A stretch of 7,927 nt of DNA from Elusimicrobia bacterium RIFCSPLOWO2_01_FULL_64_13 (GCA_001800095.1 MGUT01000050.1:1-7927); one strand, 5' to 3'; counted from the first letter of the stretch, positions 1 through 6,437 are shown. Numbers and translations: made by a program. The notes: generated from the letters alone by a model not told the origin.

Positions 1-2
1 CC

Positions 3-197
3 GCCGCGCTCGCCGGTTCGAAACAACCCTCCGACCGGAAGGACACTCTCGAGACCCTGATCAAGGAATTCCCCGATTCTCCCGAGGCGGGCCAGGCCCG
101 GCAGATCCTCGAGGAGTTGAAGCCGAAGCCCAAGCCAGCCAAAAAATCCCCTCAATCCAAAGAACCATCCCAAAAAGAACAATCCAAACCCGAATAG
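3..197 (+). CDS. C-terminal end of a TPR-like (CpoB/YbgF- or BamD-type) protein, 5' truncated
   Basis: Only the last 64 codons are in the window; the reading frame is open from base 3 to the TAG at 195-197. The fragment has a helix-turn-helix pattern typical of the last tetratricopeptide repeat in periplasmic CpoB/YbgF or BamD-like proteins: residues around DTLETLIKEFPDSPEAGQA followed by RQILEEL. After that comes a low-complexity tail of about 26 residues made almost only of Lys, Pro, Ser, Gln and Glu. The tail is much richer in A than the surrounding DNA. It stops four bases before tolB, so the two genes are very probably co-transcribed, and a CpoB-like partner of the Tol system is a sensible guess. 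The assignment rests on one repeat and context; the N-terminus, any signal peptide and the number of repeats cannot be seen. Confidence 0.6.
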   Translation, partial: AALAGSKQPSDRKDTLETLIKEFPDSPEAGQARQILEELKPKPKPAKKSPQSKEPSQKEQSKPE

Positions 198-201
198 CCC
201 G

Positions 202-1509
202 ATGAAGGCCCCGATCCGTTCCGCGCTCGCCGCCTTCGCCCTGGCATGGGTCTCCGGCTTTCCCGCCCCGCGCGCCGCGGCCGCCGACCTGTACCTGCAG
301 ATCCAGAGGGGAGAGAAGGTCATGATCGCCCTGCCGGGATTCGTCTCCAAGGGGCCGGACGAGGAGCAGGCCGCCCTGGCCAAGGAACTCCATTCCGTCG
401 CCAAGGACGACCTCCTCTTCTCCCGGCTCTTCAACCTGATCGAGGAAGGGCCGCCGGTAGGAGAAGGGAAGATCGATTTTCCCGGCTGGGGAGAGAGGGG
501 GGCGGACCTCCTGGCCATGGCCAACGTGAAGATCGACCGTCCCTTCTCGGGCAAAAAAGAGGATTCGGTCCGGATGATCGGCTCCGTCTTCGAGGCGCCC
601 GGCGGCAACCCCGTCTTCCAGAAGACCTACACCATCTCCAAAAAGAACGCGCGCAAGCTCCCCCATGAGTTCGTGGCCGACATCCTCTACCGGTTCACGG
701 GCAACCGCGGGTCGTCCGCCTCGAGGATCGCCTTCGTCAACGATTCCACCGGCTCGAAGGAGCTCTACCTCATCGACTACGACGGCGCCAACCTCCGCCG
801 GGTGACGCGGGACGGGAGCATCGCGCTCCTGCCGCGCTGGTCCCCGGACGGCAAGGAGATCGCCTACACCACCTACCGCAGGGGCAATCCGGACCTGGCG
901 GTCTTCTCCCTCGAGAACGGCACCTCGAGGATCCTCTCCTCGCGGCAGGGGCTGAACGCCGCGGCGTCCTACTCGCCGGACGGGCAGTCCCTCGTCCTGA
1001 CCCTGTCCTTCCAGGGAGCGCCCAGCCTCTACCTCATCGACCGGGCGGGGAAGATCCTCCGGCGCCTGACCCGGAGCCGCTCGGCCGAGACCTCCCCGTC
1101 CTTCTCCGCGGACGGCCGCAGGATCGTCTACGTCTCCGACCGGCCCGGCTGGCCCCAGATCTACGTCATGGACTCGGACGGAAGCAATTCCACCCGCCTC
1201 ACTTTCTCCGGCTACTGCGACGCGCCGGTCTGGTCCCCCCTGGGCGACAAGCTCGCCTATTCGCGCGGCACGCGGAAGGGCGGGCACAACATCATCGTGC
1301 GCGACCTGGCCACGGGCGCGGAGCTGCAGCTGACGTCGGGCGCGGGCTCGAACGAGAACCCGTCCTTCTCGCCCGACGGCCGGTTCCTCGTCTTCACCAC
1401 CACCCGCGGCGGAAAACGCGAGCTCTACCTCACGAACCTCGACGGCACGGTGCAGAGGGTCCTGGCCGACATCCCCGGAAACTGCTATACTCCTTCCTGG
1501 AGCCCCTGA
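202..1509 (+). CDS. tolB: TolB, periplasmic beta-propeller protein of the Tol-Pal system
   Basis: This 435-residue protein has the layout and length of TolB (usually about 430). Residues 1-28 form a Sec signal peptide: basic start MKAPIR, hydrophobic core, then an Ala-rich cleavage region before DLYLQI. Residues 30-165 resemble the TolB N-terminal domain, with the pattern LLFSRLFNLIEEG and then an FPGW-GADLLA segment. From about residue 174 come repeated PD40 blades with the W/FSPDG signature: RWSPDG 212-217, YSPDG 257-261, FSADG 301-305, WSPLGD 344-349 and FSPDG 389-393. The protein ends in PSWSP, which would close the propeller. In known systems TolB binds Pal and the TolA C-terminus in the periplasm. 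The ATG at 202 is chosen because it gives the signal peptide. No clear Shine-Dalgarno precedes it, so coupling to the TPR gene is likely. Its stop overlaps the next start by one base (TGATG). Confidence 0.93.
   Translation: MKAPIRSALAAFALAWVSGFPAPRAAAADLYLQIQRGEKVMIALPGFVSKGPDEEQAALAKELHSVAKDDLLFSRLFNLIEEGPPVGEGKIDFPGWGERGADLLAMANVKIDRPFSGKKEDSVRMIGSVFEAPGGNPVFQKTYTISKKNARKLPHEFVADILYRFTGNRGSSASRIAFVNDSTGSKELYLIDYDGANLRRVTRDGSIALLPRWSPDGKEIAYTTYRRGNPDLAVFSLENGTSRILSSRQGLNAAASYSPDGQSLVLTLSFQGAPSLYLIDRAGKILRRLTRSRSAETSPSFSADGRRIVYVSDRPGWPQIYVMDSDGSNSTRLTFSGYCDAPVWSPLGDKLAYSRGTRKGGHNIIVRDLATGAELQLTSGAGSNENPSFSPDGRFLVFTTTRGGKRELYLTNLDGTVQRVLADIPGNCYTPSWSP
1499..1502 (+). promoter_or_regulatory. 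Ribosome binding site of tolQ inside the tolB 3' end
   Basis: GGAG lies six bases before the ATG at 1509, inside the last codons of tolB. It supports this ATG as the tolQ start together with the TGATG stop-start overlap. Confidence 0.6.
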
Positions 1510-2099
1510 TGGACGCTTTCGCGCTTAAAAAAATATTCCTTTTGGGCTGGCCGGTATTGAGCGTGCTCCTCTTCTGCTCGGTCCTTTCCCTCGCCCTCAT
1601 CCTCGAGCGCCTGGCTTACTTCAGGAAGAGGAAAGTGGACGTGAAGGATTTCCTTAAAAAAGTCCGCGGGTCGGAGAAGTCCCTGACGTCCCTGGGAGAG
1701 CCGCTGGCGAGCGTGGCGCGCGCCGCCGCCGAATGCCAGGGCAAGTCCCGGGGGAATCTGGACCTGGCGGTGGACCGCGCGGTCCGCATGCAGGTCTCGG
1801 AGATGGAGCGTTCCGTGCCCCTCCTGGGCACCATCGCCTCCGCGGCGCCCTTCATCGGCCTCCTGGGCACGGTGCTCGGCATCATCCGCGCCTTCCGCTC
1901 GATCGAAGTCAGCGGCGGCGGAGGCCCCCAGGTGGTGGCGGGCGGCATCGCCGAGGCGCTCGTGGCCACGGCCCTCGGCCTCTTCGTGGCCATCCCGGCG
2001 CTCGTTGCCTACAACCACTTCTCCACGCGCATCCGCCGCATGACGGAGGATCTGGAGATCTGCGCCGATGAGATCGTCACCTTCTTCTCCAAAGATTAG
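1509..2099 (+). CDS. tolQ: TolQ/ExbB/MotA-family proton channel subunit
   Basis: This 196-residue protein is an inner-membrane subunit of the proton-driven motor that energises TolA or TonB. Three membrane segments can be read: about 10-33 (LLGWPVLSVLLFCSVLSLAL), 103-128 and 147-170. The family signature is clear: GLLGTVLGII at 117-126 in the second segment, and GIAEALVATALGLFVAIPALVAYN at about 146-169 in the third, the latter with the polar Thr154 at the place of the channel threonine. The loop between segments 1 and 2 is cytoplasmic and basic, as expected. It is shorter than E. coli TolQ (230) and ExbB (244). TolQ is preferred to ExbB because tolB lies directly upstream, but the sequence alone does not separate the two. 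It starts with a 1-base overlap with tolB and is followed by tolR after 27 bases. Confidence 0.88.
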   Translation: MDAFALKKIFLLGWPVLSVLLFCSVLSLALILERLAYFRKRKVDVKDFLKKVRGSEKSLTSLGEPLASVARAAAECQGKSRGNLDLAVDRAVRMQVSEMERSVPLLGTIASAAPFIGLLGTVLGIIRAFRSIEVSGGGGPQVVAGGIAEALVATALGLFVAIPALVAYNHFSTRIRRMTEDLEICADEIVTFFSKD

Positions 2100-2112
2100 C
2101 GCCGTCCGTCCC

Positions 2113-2116
2113 GGAG
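2113..2116 (+). promoter_or_regulatory. Possible ribosome binding site for the GTG start of tolR
   Basis: GGAG lies in the 27-base spacer between tolQ and tolR, ten bases before the GTG at 2127. The spacing is long but usable. The in-frame ATG at 2166 has only a pyrimidine-rich stretch before it, so this site favours the GTG start. Confidence 0.4.
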
Positions 2117-2126
2117 CGTTCCTCCC

Positions 2127-2549
2127 GTGAAAGTCCCCATCGGCCCGCGCGACCGTTTCCCCCTCATGAGCGAGATCAACATGATCCCCCTGATCGACGT
2201 GTCGCTGGTGCTCCTCATCATCTTCATGGTGGTCACGCCTTTCCTCGTCTCCTCCCAGATCAAGGTCAACCTGCCCAAGGCCGTCTCCGGCATCCCGCCC
2301 GACGCCGAGCCGGTGAAGATCCAGATCACGGCCTCGAAGAACTTCTACGTGAACGACCAGTCCGTCCTGCCCGAGGACCTGGCCGGGCTGCTGCGGCGGG
2401 AGCTCGCCTCCCGCAAGGACCCCGTGGTCCTGATCGAGGCGGACGCCTCGGTCCCCTTCGAGAACGTGATCCGCGCCATGGACGCTTCCAAGTCCCAGGG
2501 CGCGGGCAAGATCGGCGTGGCCGTGACCTCGGACAAAGCGGCCAAATGA
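2127..2549 (+). CDS. tolR: TolR/ExbD-family motor subunit
   Basis: This 140-residue protein is the partner of the TolQ-like channel, with one N-terminal membrane segment and a periplasmic domain, and it matches the usual TolR length of about 140. The diagnostic block MSEINMIPLIDVSLVLLIIF starts at residue 14. Asp24 at the beginning of the membrane segment (about 21-42) is the proton-relay aspartate of the family. Residues 45-135 form the periplasmic domain, with the expected ITASKNFYVNDQSV and VVLIEADASVPFENVIRAMD strands and helix. The start is a GTG. A start at the ATG at 2166 would remove the short basic, cytosolic N-terminus normally found before MSEIN, so GTG is preferred. The gene ends in an ATGA overlap with the next one. 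ExbD is the alternative name; the tolB neighbour favours TolR. Confidence 0.9.
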   Translation: MKVPIGPRDRFPLMSEINMIPLIDVSLVLLIIFMVVTPFLVSSQIKVNLPKAVSGIPPDAEPVKIQITASKNFYVNDQSVLPEDLAGLLRRELASRKDPVVLIEADASVPFENVIRAMDASKSQGAGKIGVAVTSDKAAK

Positions 2550-3259
2550 CGGGCGGCCTGTCCCGTTATTTCTTCTATTCCGGCCTCGCCCACGCCTCCT
2601 GCCTGACGTTCCTCGTCCTGGCGTCCCTCTCCCATCCCCGGACCAAGCTCTATTACGCCGTGGATTTCGTGGGCGGGTTCTCCTCTCCCCGCGGCGGCTC
2701 CGCCGCGCCCGCCGGGGACGAGGCGGCCAAGGTCACGACCGTCAATCCCGAAGAGGACCTCCTCCTCAAGGAAAAGCCGGGCGCGAAGAAGGACGCGAAG
2801 AAGAAAAAAGAAGTGGTCAGCAAGGCCCCGCCCGTTCCTTCCATCCCCATCCCCAGGGCGCCGGAAGGGACGAAGGGCGTTCAGGAAGGAGCCGGCGCCA
2901 TTCCCGGAACGGAATCAGGGATAGGGATCGGGTTCGGAGAGGAAGGAGTGGGCGGGACGGGCGGCTCCGGCTCGGGAAACTTCCCCTACGCCTGGTACGT
3001 GCATTCCGTGAGAAAGAAGCTCGATTCGAACTGGAGCGTGCCGGGGAAGTACGGCTCCAGAGTCAACGCGCAGGTGGGGTTCACGATATTGAAGAACGGC
3101 TCCCTGAAGGGCGTGGAGATCGAGGAAAGCTCGAAGGACGCATTGTTCGACCGGGCGGCCCTGCGCGCCGTGGAATATTCCAATCCCCTGCCCCCCCTGC
3201 CTTCGGGCTTCCCGGAATCCGACCTCCGGGTCCACGTCCGCTTCACCGTCAAGAACTAG
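2546..3259 (+). CDS. TolA/TonB-like periplasm-spanning energy transducer
   Basis: The 237-residue protein has the three-part plan of TolA and TonB. An N-terminal membrane anchor is at about 7-29 (YFFYSGLAHASCLTFLVLAS). A low-complexity periplasmic linker follows at about 44-144, Lys-rich at 75-93, then Pro-rich, then Gly-rich. A TonB-type C-terminal domain occupies about 147-237: YAWYVHSVRKKLDSNWSVP, VGFTILKNGSLKGVEI, then FDRAALRAVEYSNPLPPLPSGF and the final strand VHVRFTVKN. It is much shorter than E. coli TolA (421) and lacks a long Ala/Lys-rich helix. By position after tolR it should act as TolA, bridging the TolQR motor to the outer membrane. By its C-terminal domain it could equally be called TonB. 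It overlaps tolR by four bases (ATGA) and ends the plus-strand operon. Confidence 0.82.
   Translation: MTGGLSRYFFYSGLAHASCLTFLVLASLSHPRTKLYYAVDFVGGFSSPRGGSAAPAGDEAAKVTTVNPEEDLLLKEKPGAKKDAKKKKEVVSKAPPVPSIPIPRAPEGTKGVQEGAGAIPGTESGIGIGFGEEGVGGTGGSGSGNFPYAWYVHSVRKKLDSNWSVPGKYGSRVNAQVGFTILKNGSLKGVEIEESSKDALFDRAALRAVEYSNPLPPLPSGFPESDLRVHVRFTVKN
2690..2707 (+). repeat. GC-only inverted repeat inside the tolA/tonB-like gene
   Basis: CGCGGCGG and CCGCCGCG are perfect complements separated by two bases. As RNA this gives a seven-pair stem with a four-base loop. It lies in the codons of the linker (about residues 49-54, Arg-Gly-Gly-Ser-Ala-Ala), where the protein is under weak constraint. No T run follows, so it is not a normal intrinsic terminator. 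In GC-rich DNA it may be chance. Confidence 0.35.
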
Positions 3260-3260
3260 A

Positions 3261-3272
3261 GGGGACGTCCCC
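3261..3272. terminator. Small palindrome between convergent operons, weak terminator candidate
   Basis: GGGGACGTCCCC is a perfect 12-base palindrome in the 23-base gap between the stop codons of the tolA-like gene (3259) and argS (3283). As RNA it gives only four G-C pairs with an ACGU loop, and no U run follows on either strand. It is symmetrical, so it could slow polymerase from both sides, but on sequence alone it is a poor intrinsic terminator. Confidence 0.25.
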
Positions 3273-3282
3273 CAGCCCAATC

Positions 3283-4905
3283 CTACATCCGTTCGGGGGC
3301 GGAGACCCCCAGGAGGTCCAGTCCCATCCGGACCGTTTCCCGCACCGCTTTCAAAATGCGGAGACGGGCGCGCCGCCTTTCGGGTTGGGCGTCCAGCACC
3401 CTCTGGCGGTCGTAGAACTTGTGGAAGCGCGAGGCCAGGTCCATGAGGTAGCCCGTCAGGACGTGGGGCGATGAGAGGGCCAGCACCGAGTCCAGATGGT
3501 CCTCGAAAAGCCCGAGCTTTAAAAGCAGCCGCCTCTCCTCGGCTTCGAGGGCGGCGGCCTCTCCCGCGGCAAGGGGCCCCGTCTCATCCAGGAGGATCCC
3601 CCTCTTTTCCCCTTCCTTGAAGATGGAACAGACCCTGGCGTGGACGTACTGCACGTAATAGACGGGGTTCTCGTTCGACTGTTTCTTGGCCAGGTCCACG
3701 TCGAACTCGAGCTGGGAGGAGGGGCTGCGCATGGCGAAGAAGAACCGGCAGGCGTCCCGGCCGGCCTCGTCCAGCACCTCCTTCAAAGTGACGAACTCCC
3801 CGGAACGCGTGGACATGGACACACGCTTCCCCCCGCGCTTGAGGGACACGAGCTGGTAAAGCAGGATGTTCACGGCGCCTTCCGGCGCGCCCAGGGCCGC
3901 GAGCGCCCCTTCCACGCGCGGCACGTAGCCGTGGTGGTCGTGGCCCCAGATGTCGAGGCACTTGCCGTAGCCCCGGTCCAGTTTGTCCGCGTGATAGGCG
4001 ATGTCGGAAGCGAAATAGGTGCATTTCCCGTCGGATTTCTTAAGGACGCGGTCCTTGTCCTTCTCCCCGGCTTCGCCCTCTTCCCCGGAAGGCGAGAACC
4101 ACAGGGCCCCGTCCTTTTCCTTGACGGCGCCCTTGGCCGCGAGGTCTTTCAGGGCCTTCTCCACCTTGCCGCTCGAATGCAGATCGGACTCGGCGAACCA
4201 ATGGTCGAACTTCACCCCGAAACTTTCCAAGTCACTGCGGATCAGATCCAGGAGCGCCTCGCGGGGATAACGGTCGAAATCGGTCCGGCCCTGGGCGAGC
4301 ATGTCCCGGGCGATGCCTTCGATATAGCTCCCTTGGTAGCCGTTCTCGGGAAAAACGGCCTTCTCTCCCCGGAGCCCGGCGTGCCGCGCGCGCACGGACT
4401 CGGACAGGACCTTCATCTGGATGCCCATGTCGTTCACGTAATATTCCGTCTCCACCTTGAATCCGCGCCGGCGGTACACCCGCGCGAGGGAATCCCCCAG
4501 GGCGGCGCCACGGCCGTGGCCGATGTGGAGGGGCCCCGTGGGATTGGCGGAAACGAATTCGATGAGGATGGGACGGTCCGGGCGGGGCTCCGGCCCGGAG
4601 TCCTGCAGGCGCTCCTCCAGGGCCCGGAGCAGAAATGCGTCCGTGAACGTGAAATTAAGGAATCCGTTCCGCGCGGCCTGGACCTCCCGGAACCCTTCTA
4701 TTTTTTTCAGCCGGGAGGCGAGCGCCTCCGCTATCGCGGCGGGCTGGCGGGAAAGGCGCTTGGCCAGGACCAGCGCCGCGTTGGTCGAGAGGTCCGCGGC
4801 GATCCCGGCCGACGGCTCGGAGACGTCGAAAGGCGCGTCCGCCGCTTCGGGAAAGGCCGACCGCGCCGCGTCGGAAACGGCGCGGACCAGGAACGCCTTG
4901 ATCAT
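3283..4905 (-). CDS. argS: Arginyl-tRNA synthetase
   Basis: This 540-residue class I synthetase charges tRNA-Arg with arginine using ATP in the cytosol. The N-terminal additional domain spans roughly 1-95. The catalytic core begins with EFVSANPTGPLHIGHGRGA, whose HIGH motif is at 127-130. YVNDMGIQM follows at 156-164 and the GHDHHGY block at 321-327. The KMSKS position has the family's usual variant, VSMSTRSGEFVTL at 362-374. The C-terminal DALR-type anticodon-binding helical domain (about 415-540) includes ENPVYYVQYVHAR and ends in LLGVSAPERM, a typical ArgRS ending. The length is slightly below the common 550-590. A short acidic/Gly stretch at about 273-284 sits before the expected DKDRVLKKSDG segment. 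The ATG overlaps the rsfS stop by four bases (ATGA) and has only a weak purine-rich ribosome site, so translation is probably coupled to rsfS. It is the last gene of the minus-strand operon. Confidence 0.97.
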   Translation of the reverse strand: MIKAFLVRAVSDAARSAFPEAADAPFDVSEPSAGIAADLSTNAALVLAKRLSRQPAAIAEALASRLKKIEGFREVQAARNGFLNFTFTDAFLLRALEERLQDSGPEPRPDRPILIEFVSANPTGPLHIGHGRGAALGDSLARVYRRRGFKVETEYYVNDMGIQMKVLSESVRARHAGLRGEKAVFPENGYQGSYIEGIARDMLAQGRTDFDRYPREALLDLIRSDLESFGVKFDHWFAESDLHSSGKVEKALKDLAAKGAVKEKDGALWFSPSGEEGEAGEKDKDRVLKKSDGKCTYFASDIAYHADKLDRGYGKCLDIWGHDHHGYVPRVEGALAALGAPEGAVNILLYQLVSLKRGGKRVSMSTRSGEFVTLKEVLDEAGRDACRFFFAMRSPSSQLEFDVDLAKKQSNENPVYYVQYVHARVCSIFKEGEKRGILLDETGPLAAGEAAALEAEERRLLLKLGLFEDHLDSVLALSSPHVLTGYLMDLASRFHKFYDRQRVLDAQPERRRARLRILKAVRETVRMGLDLLGVSAPERM

Positions 4906-5294
4906 TTCTTCCCGGCCCTGCCGGTCTTCCGGGGCGCCTTCCAGGACACGGTCCTGGCGTCGCCCCAGAGCCGCTCGAGGGAATAGAAATCCCGGTCCTC
5001 GTCGCGCAGGATATGGACCATGAGTCCGCCGTAATCCAGCACCGACCAGCGGGCGCTGCCCATGCCGTCGCGATGGACGGGGGAAAGCTCCAGGCGGTCG
5101 AGCTCCTCCTCCACCGCCTCCCGCAGGGCGCGCAGGTGGACGGAGGAATTCCCGCTCATCACGCAGACGTAGTCGGCGACGCTTCCCTGGCTGCGGGTCA
5201 GGTCGAAGACGAGGATGCCGTCCGCTTTCTTGGCGGAGGCGCCGCGGGCCGCGGCGACCGCCGCTTTCCTGAAGAAGGAGGGACCGGCTCTCAA
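4902..5294 (-). CDS. rsfS: Ribosomal silencing factor RsfS (YbeB/Iojap family)
   Basis: RsfS binds ribosomal protein uL14 on the large subunit and blocks joining of the small subunit, lowering translation under starvation. The 130-residue protein carries the family signatures in order: ADGILVFDLTRSQGSVADYV at 24-43, VMSGNSSVHLRALREAVEEE at 45-64, SARWSVLDYGGLMVHIL at 80-96, and RDFYSLERLWGDA at 101-113. The last 15 residues form a basic Lys/Arg tail. The start is a TTG at 5294-5292, since no ATG or GTG is available upstream of the conserved region and the N-terminal helix FFRKAAVAAARGASAKKADG needs to be included. No Shine-Dalgarno is seen before it; the nine bases after the pilU stop are pyrimidine-rich. 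In many bacteria rsfS sits next to nadD, but here it lies between pilU and argS. Confidence 0.93.
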   Translation of the reverse strand: MRAGPSFFRKAAVAAARGASAKKADGILVFDLTRSQGSVADYVCVMSGNSSVHLRALREAVEEELDRLELSPVHRDGMGSARWSVLDYGGLMVHILRDEDRDFYSLERLWGDARTVSWKAPRKTGRAGKK

Positions 5295-5297
5295 AGG

Positions 5298-5328
5298 AAG
5301 GGCTTACGCCCCCGCCAGGCCTGGCGGG
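5298..5328 (-). promoter_or_regulatory. Double hairpin at the pilU/rsfS junction
   Basis: The 18-base perfect palindrome CCCGCCAGGCCTGGCGGG (5311-5328) lies in the last codons of pilU. As RNA it forms a seven-pair stem with a GGCC loop. Directly after it on the minus strand, GGGC-GUAA-GCCC (5311-5300) can form a second stem, extendable by two G-U pairs to 5313/5298. This places the pilU stop codon UAA inside a GNRA-type GUAA loop. The two stems share bases near 5311-5313, so they stack or compete. The rsfS TTG starts four to six bases further on. No long U run follows, so I read it as a possible translational or RNA-stability element, or a repeat copy, more than a terminator. The function is inferred. 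Confidence 0.45.
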
Positions 5329-6437
5329 AGGCCGGGCTTGGGAGCGGAGGAGACGGCAACGCCCTGCGTCTGCATCTGGATCTTGAGGTCGTTCGGGTTC
5401 TCGGAGATGGCGAAGGCCTCCTCCGGAGAGATGGTCCCGGCCTGGATGAGGTTGAAGAGCGCCTGGTTGAAGGTCTGCATCTTGTAGAAGGAAGCCGATT
5501 CCTCCATGACCTTCGTGATGCCTCCGACGCGGTTCTCCTCGATGAGCTTGCGGATGGAAGGCGTGTTGATGAGGACCTCGACCGCGGCAACGCGGCCCGA
5601 GCCGTTGGCGCGCTTGACCAGCCTCTGCGAGACCACGCAGATGAGGGCCGCCGCGAGCTGGACGCGGACCTGTCCCTGGGCGTCGGCGGGGAAGATGTCG
5701 AGGATGCGGCTCAAGGACTGCTTGGCGTCGTTGGTGTGCATGGTCCCCAGCACCAGGTGCCCCGTCTCCGCGGCGGTGATGGCGGTGGTGATGGTTTCGC
5801 GGTCCCGGAGCTCGCCCATGAGGATGACGTCCGGGTCCTGGCGCAGGGCGCGGCGCAGGGCCTGCGTGAAATCGAACGTGTCCGCCCCCACTTCCCTCTG
5901 GTTCACGGCGGACTTGGAGTCCTCGTAGGTGAACTCGATGGGGTCCTCGATCGTGATGATGTGCTTGGGAAAATTCTCATTGACGTGCTGGACGAGCGAG
6001 GCGAGCGTGGTGGTCTTGCCCGAGCCCGTGGGGCCCGTCACGAGGAAGAGCCCCTGGGGCCTGATGATGAGCTCCTTGAGCACCGGGGGCAGTCCCAGGT
6101 CCTCCACGGACGGGATGGCCGCGGGGATCGCGCGGAACACGGCGGAGAGGGCGCCGCGCTGGTAGAAGACGTTGCCGCGGAAGCGGGCCACGCCGCGCAT
6201 CTGGAACGAGAAATCGAGCTCCTTGGTCTCCTCGAGCTTCTTCTGCTGGGCCGTGCTCGTGACGGAATAGATCTCCCTCTGGACGTCCTCGGCGGAGAGG
6301 GGTGAAGCGCCCTCCATAGGCACGAGGTCGCCTTTCAGGCGCATGAGGGGCGGCCGCTCGGTCTTCAGGTGCAGGTCGGAGGCGCCGAGCTGGACGATCT
6401 TCTTGAGGAATTGGTCGAGAAGCGAGGCGCCGGACAT
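5304..6437 (-). CDS. pilU: PilT-family type IV pilus retraction ATPase, PilU-like
   Basis: This 377-residue cytoplasmic hexameric ATPase would help power pilus retraction. The N-terminal PAS-like domain (about 1-110) begins with the family pattern LGASDLHLKTERPPLMRLKGDL. The ATPase domain has Walker A GPTGSGKTT at 135-143, the Asp box TIEDPIEFTY at 162-171, Walker B DPDVILMGELRD at 201-212 with catalytic Glu209, and the His box around GHLVLGTMHTND. The PilT hallmark AIRNLIRE is altered to SIRKLIEE (294-301). The C-terminal part KMQTFNQALFNLIQAGTISPEEAFAISENPNDLKIQM (about 319-355) resembles PilU, so I call this the PilU-like paralogue. A Gly/Pro/Ala tail of about 20 residues follows. The ATG overlaps the upstream pilT stop by one base (TGATG), with a GGGGAG ribosome site nine bases upstream. 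PilT is certain at family level; the PilU label is less sure. Confidence 0.85.
   Translation of the reverse strand: MSGASLLDQFLKKIVQLGASDLHLKTERPPLMRLKGDLVPMEGASPLSAEDVQREIYSVTSTAQQKKLEETKELDFSFQMRGVARFRGNVFYQRGALSAVFRAIPAAIPSVEDLGLPPVLKELIIRPQGLFLVTGPTGSGKTTTLASLVQHVNENFPKHIITIEDPIEFTYEDSKSAVNQREVGADTFDFTQALRRALRQDPDVILMGELRDRETITTAITAAETGHLVLGTMHTNDAKQSLSRILDIFPADAQGQVRVQLAAALICVVSQRLVKRANGSGRVAAVEVLINTPSIRKLIEENRVGGITKVMEESASFYKMQTFNQALFNLIQAGTISPEEAFAISENPNDLKIQMQTQGVAVSSAPKPGLPPGLAGA

Noticed and set aside
61..1287. Minus-strand open frame (408 codons) opposite tolB
   Set aside because: No recognisable domain; tolB on the plus strand has a signal peptide and repeated PD40 blades.
1499..1530. 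A-rich AAAAAAATATTCC stretch at the tolQ start as a possible promoter
   Set aside because: It encodes the conserved early residues LKKIFLLG of TolQ, and no paired -35 element is seen.
2166..2168. ATG as an alternative tolR start
   Set aside because: It would begin directly at MSEIN with no cytosolic leader and has no ribosome binding site; the GTG at 2127 has GGAG upstream and a normal TolR N-terminus.
3640..4986. Long plus-strand open frame (448 codons) opposite argS and rsfS
   Set aside because: It lies fully antisense to argS, which has intact HIGH and MSTRSG motifs. Its translation has no recognisable motif and is the Val/Gly/Arg/Leu-rich type produced by GC-rich complementary strands.
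5013..6305. Long plus-strand open frame (430 codons) opposite rsfS and pilU
   Set aside because: Antisense shadow of genes with full catalytic motifs; the composition is dominated by Gly, Asp, Arg and Leu and it has no domain pattern.
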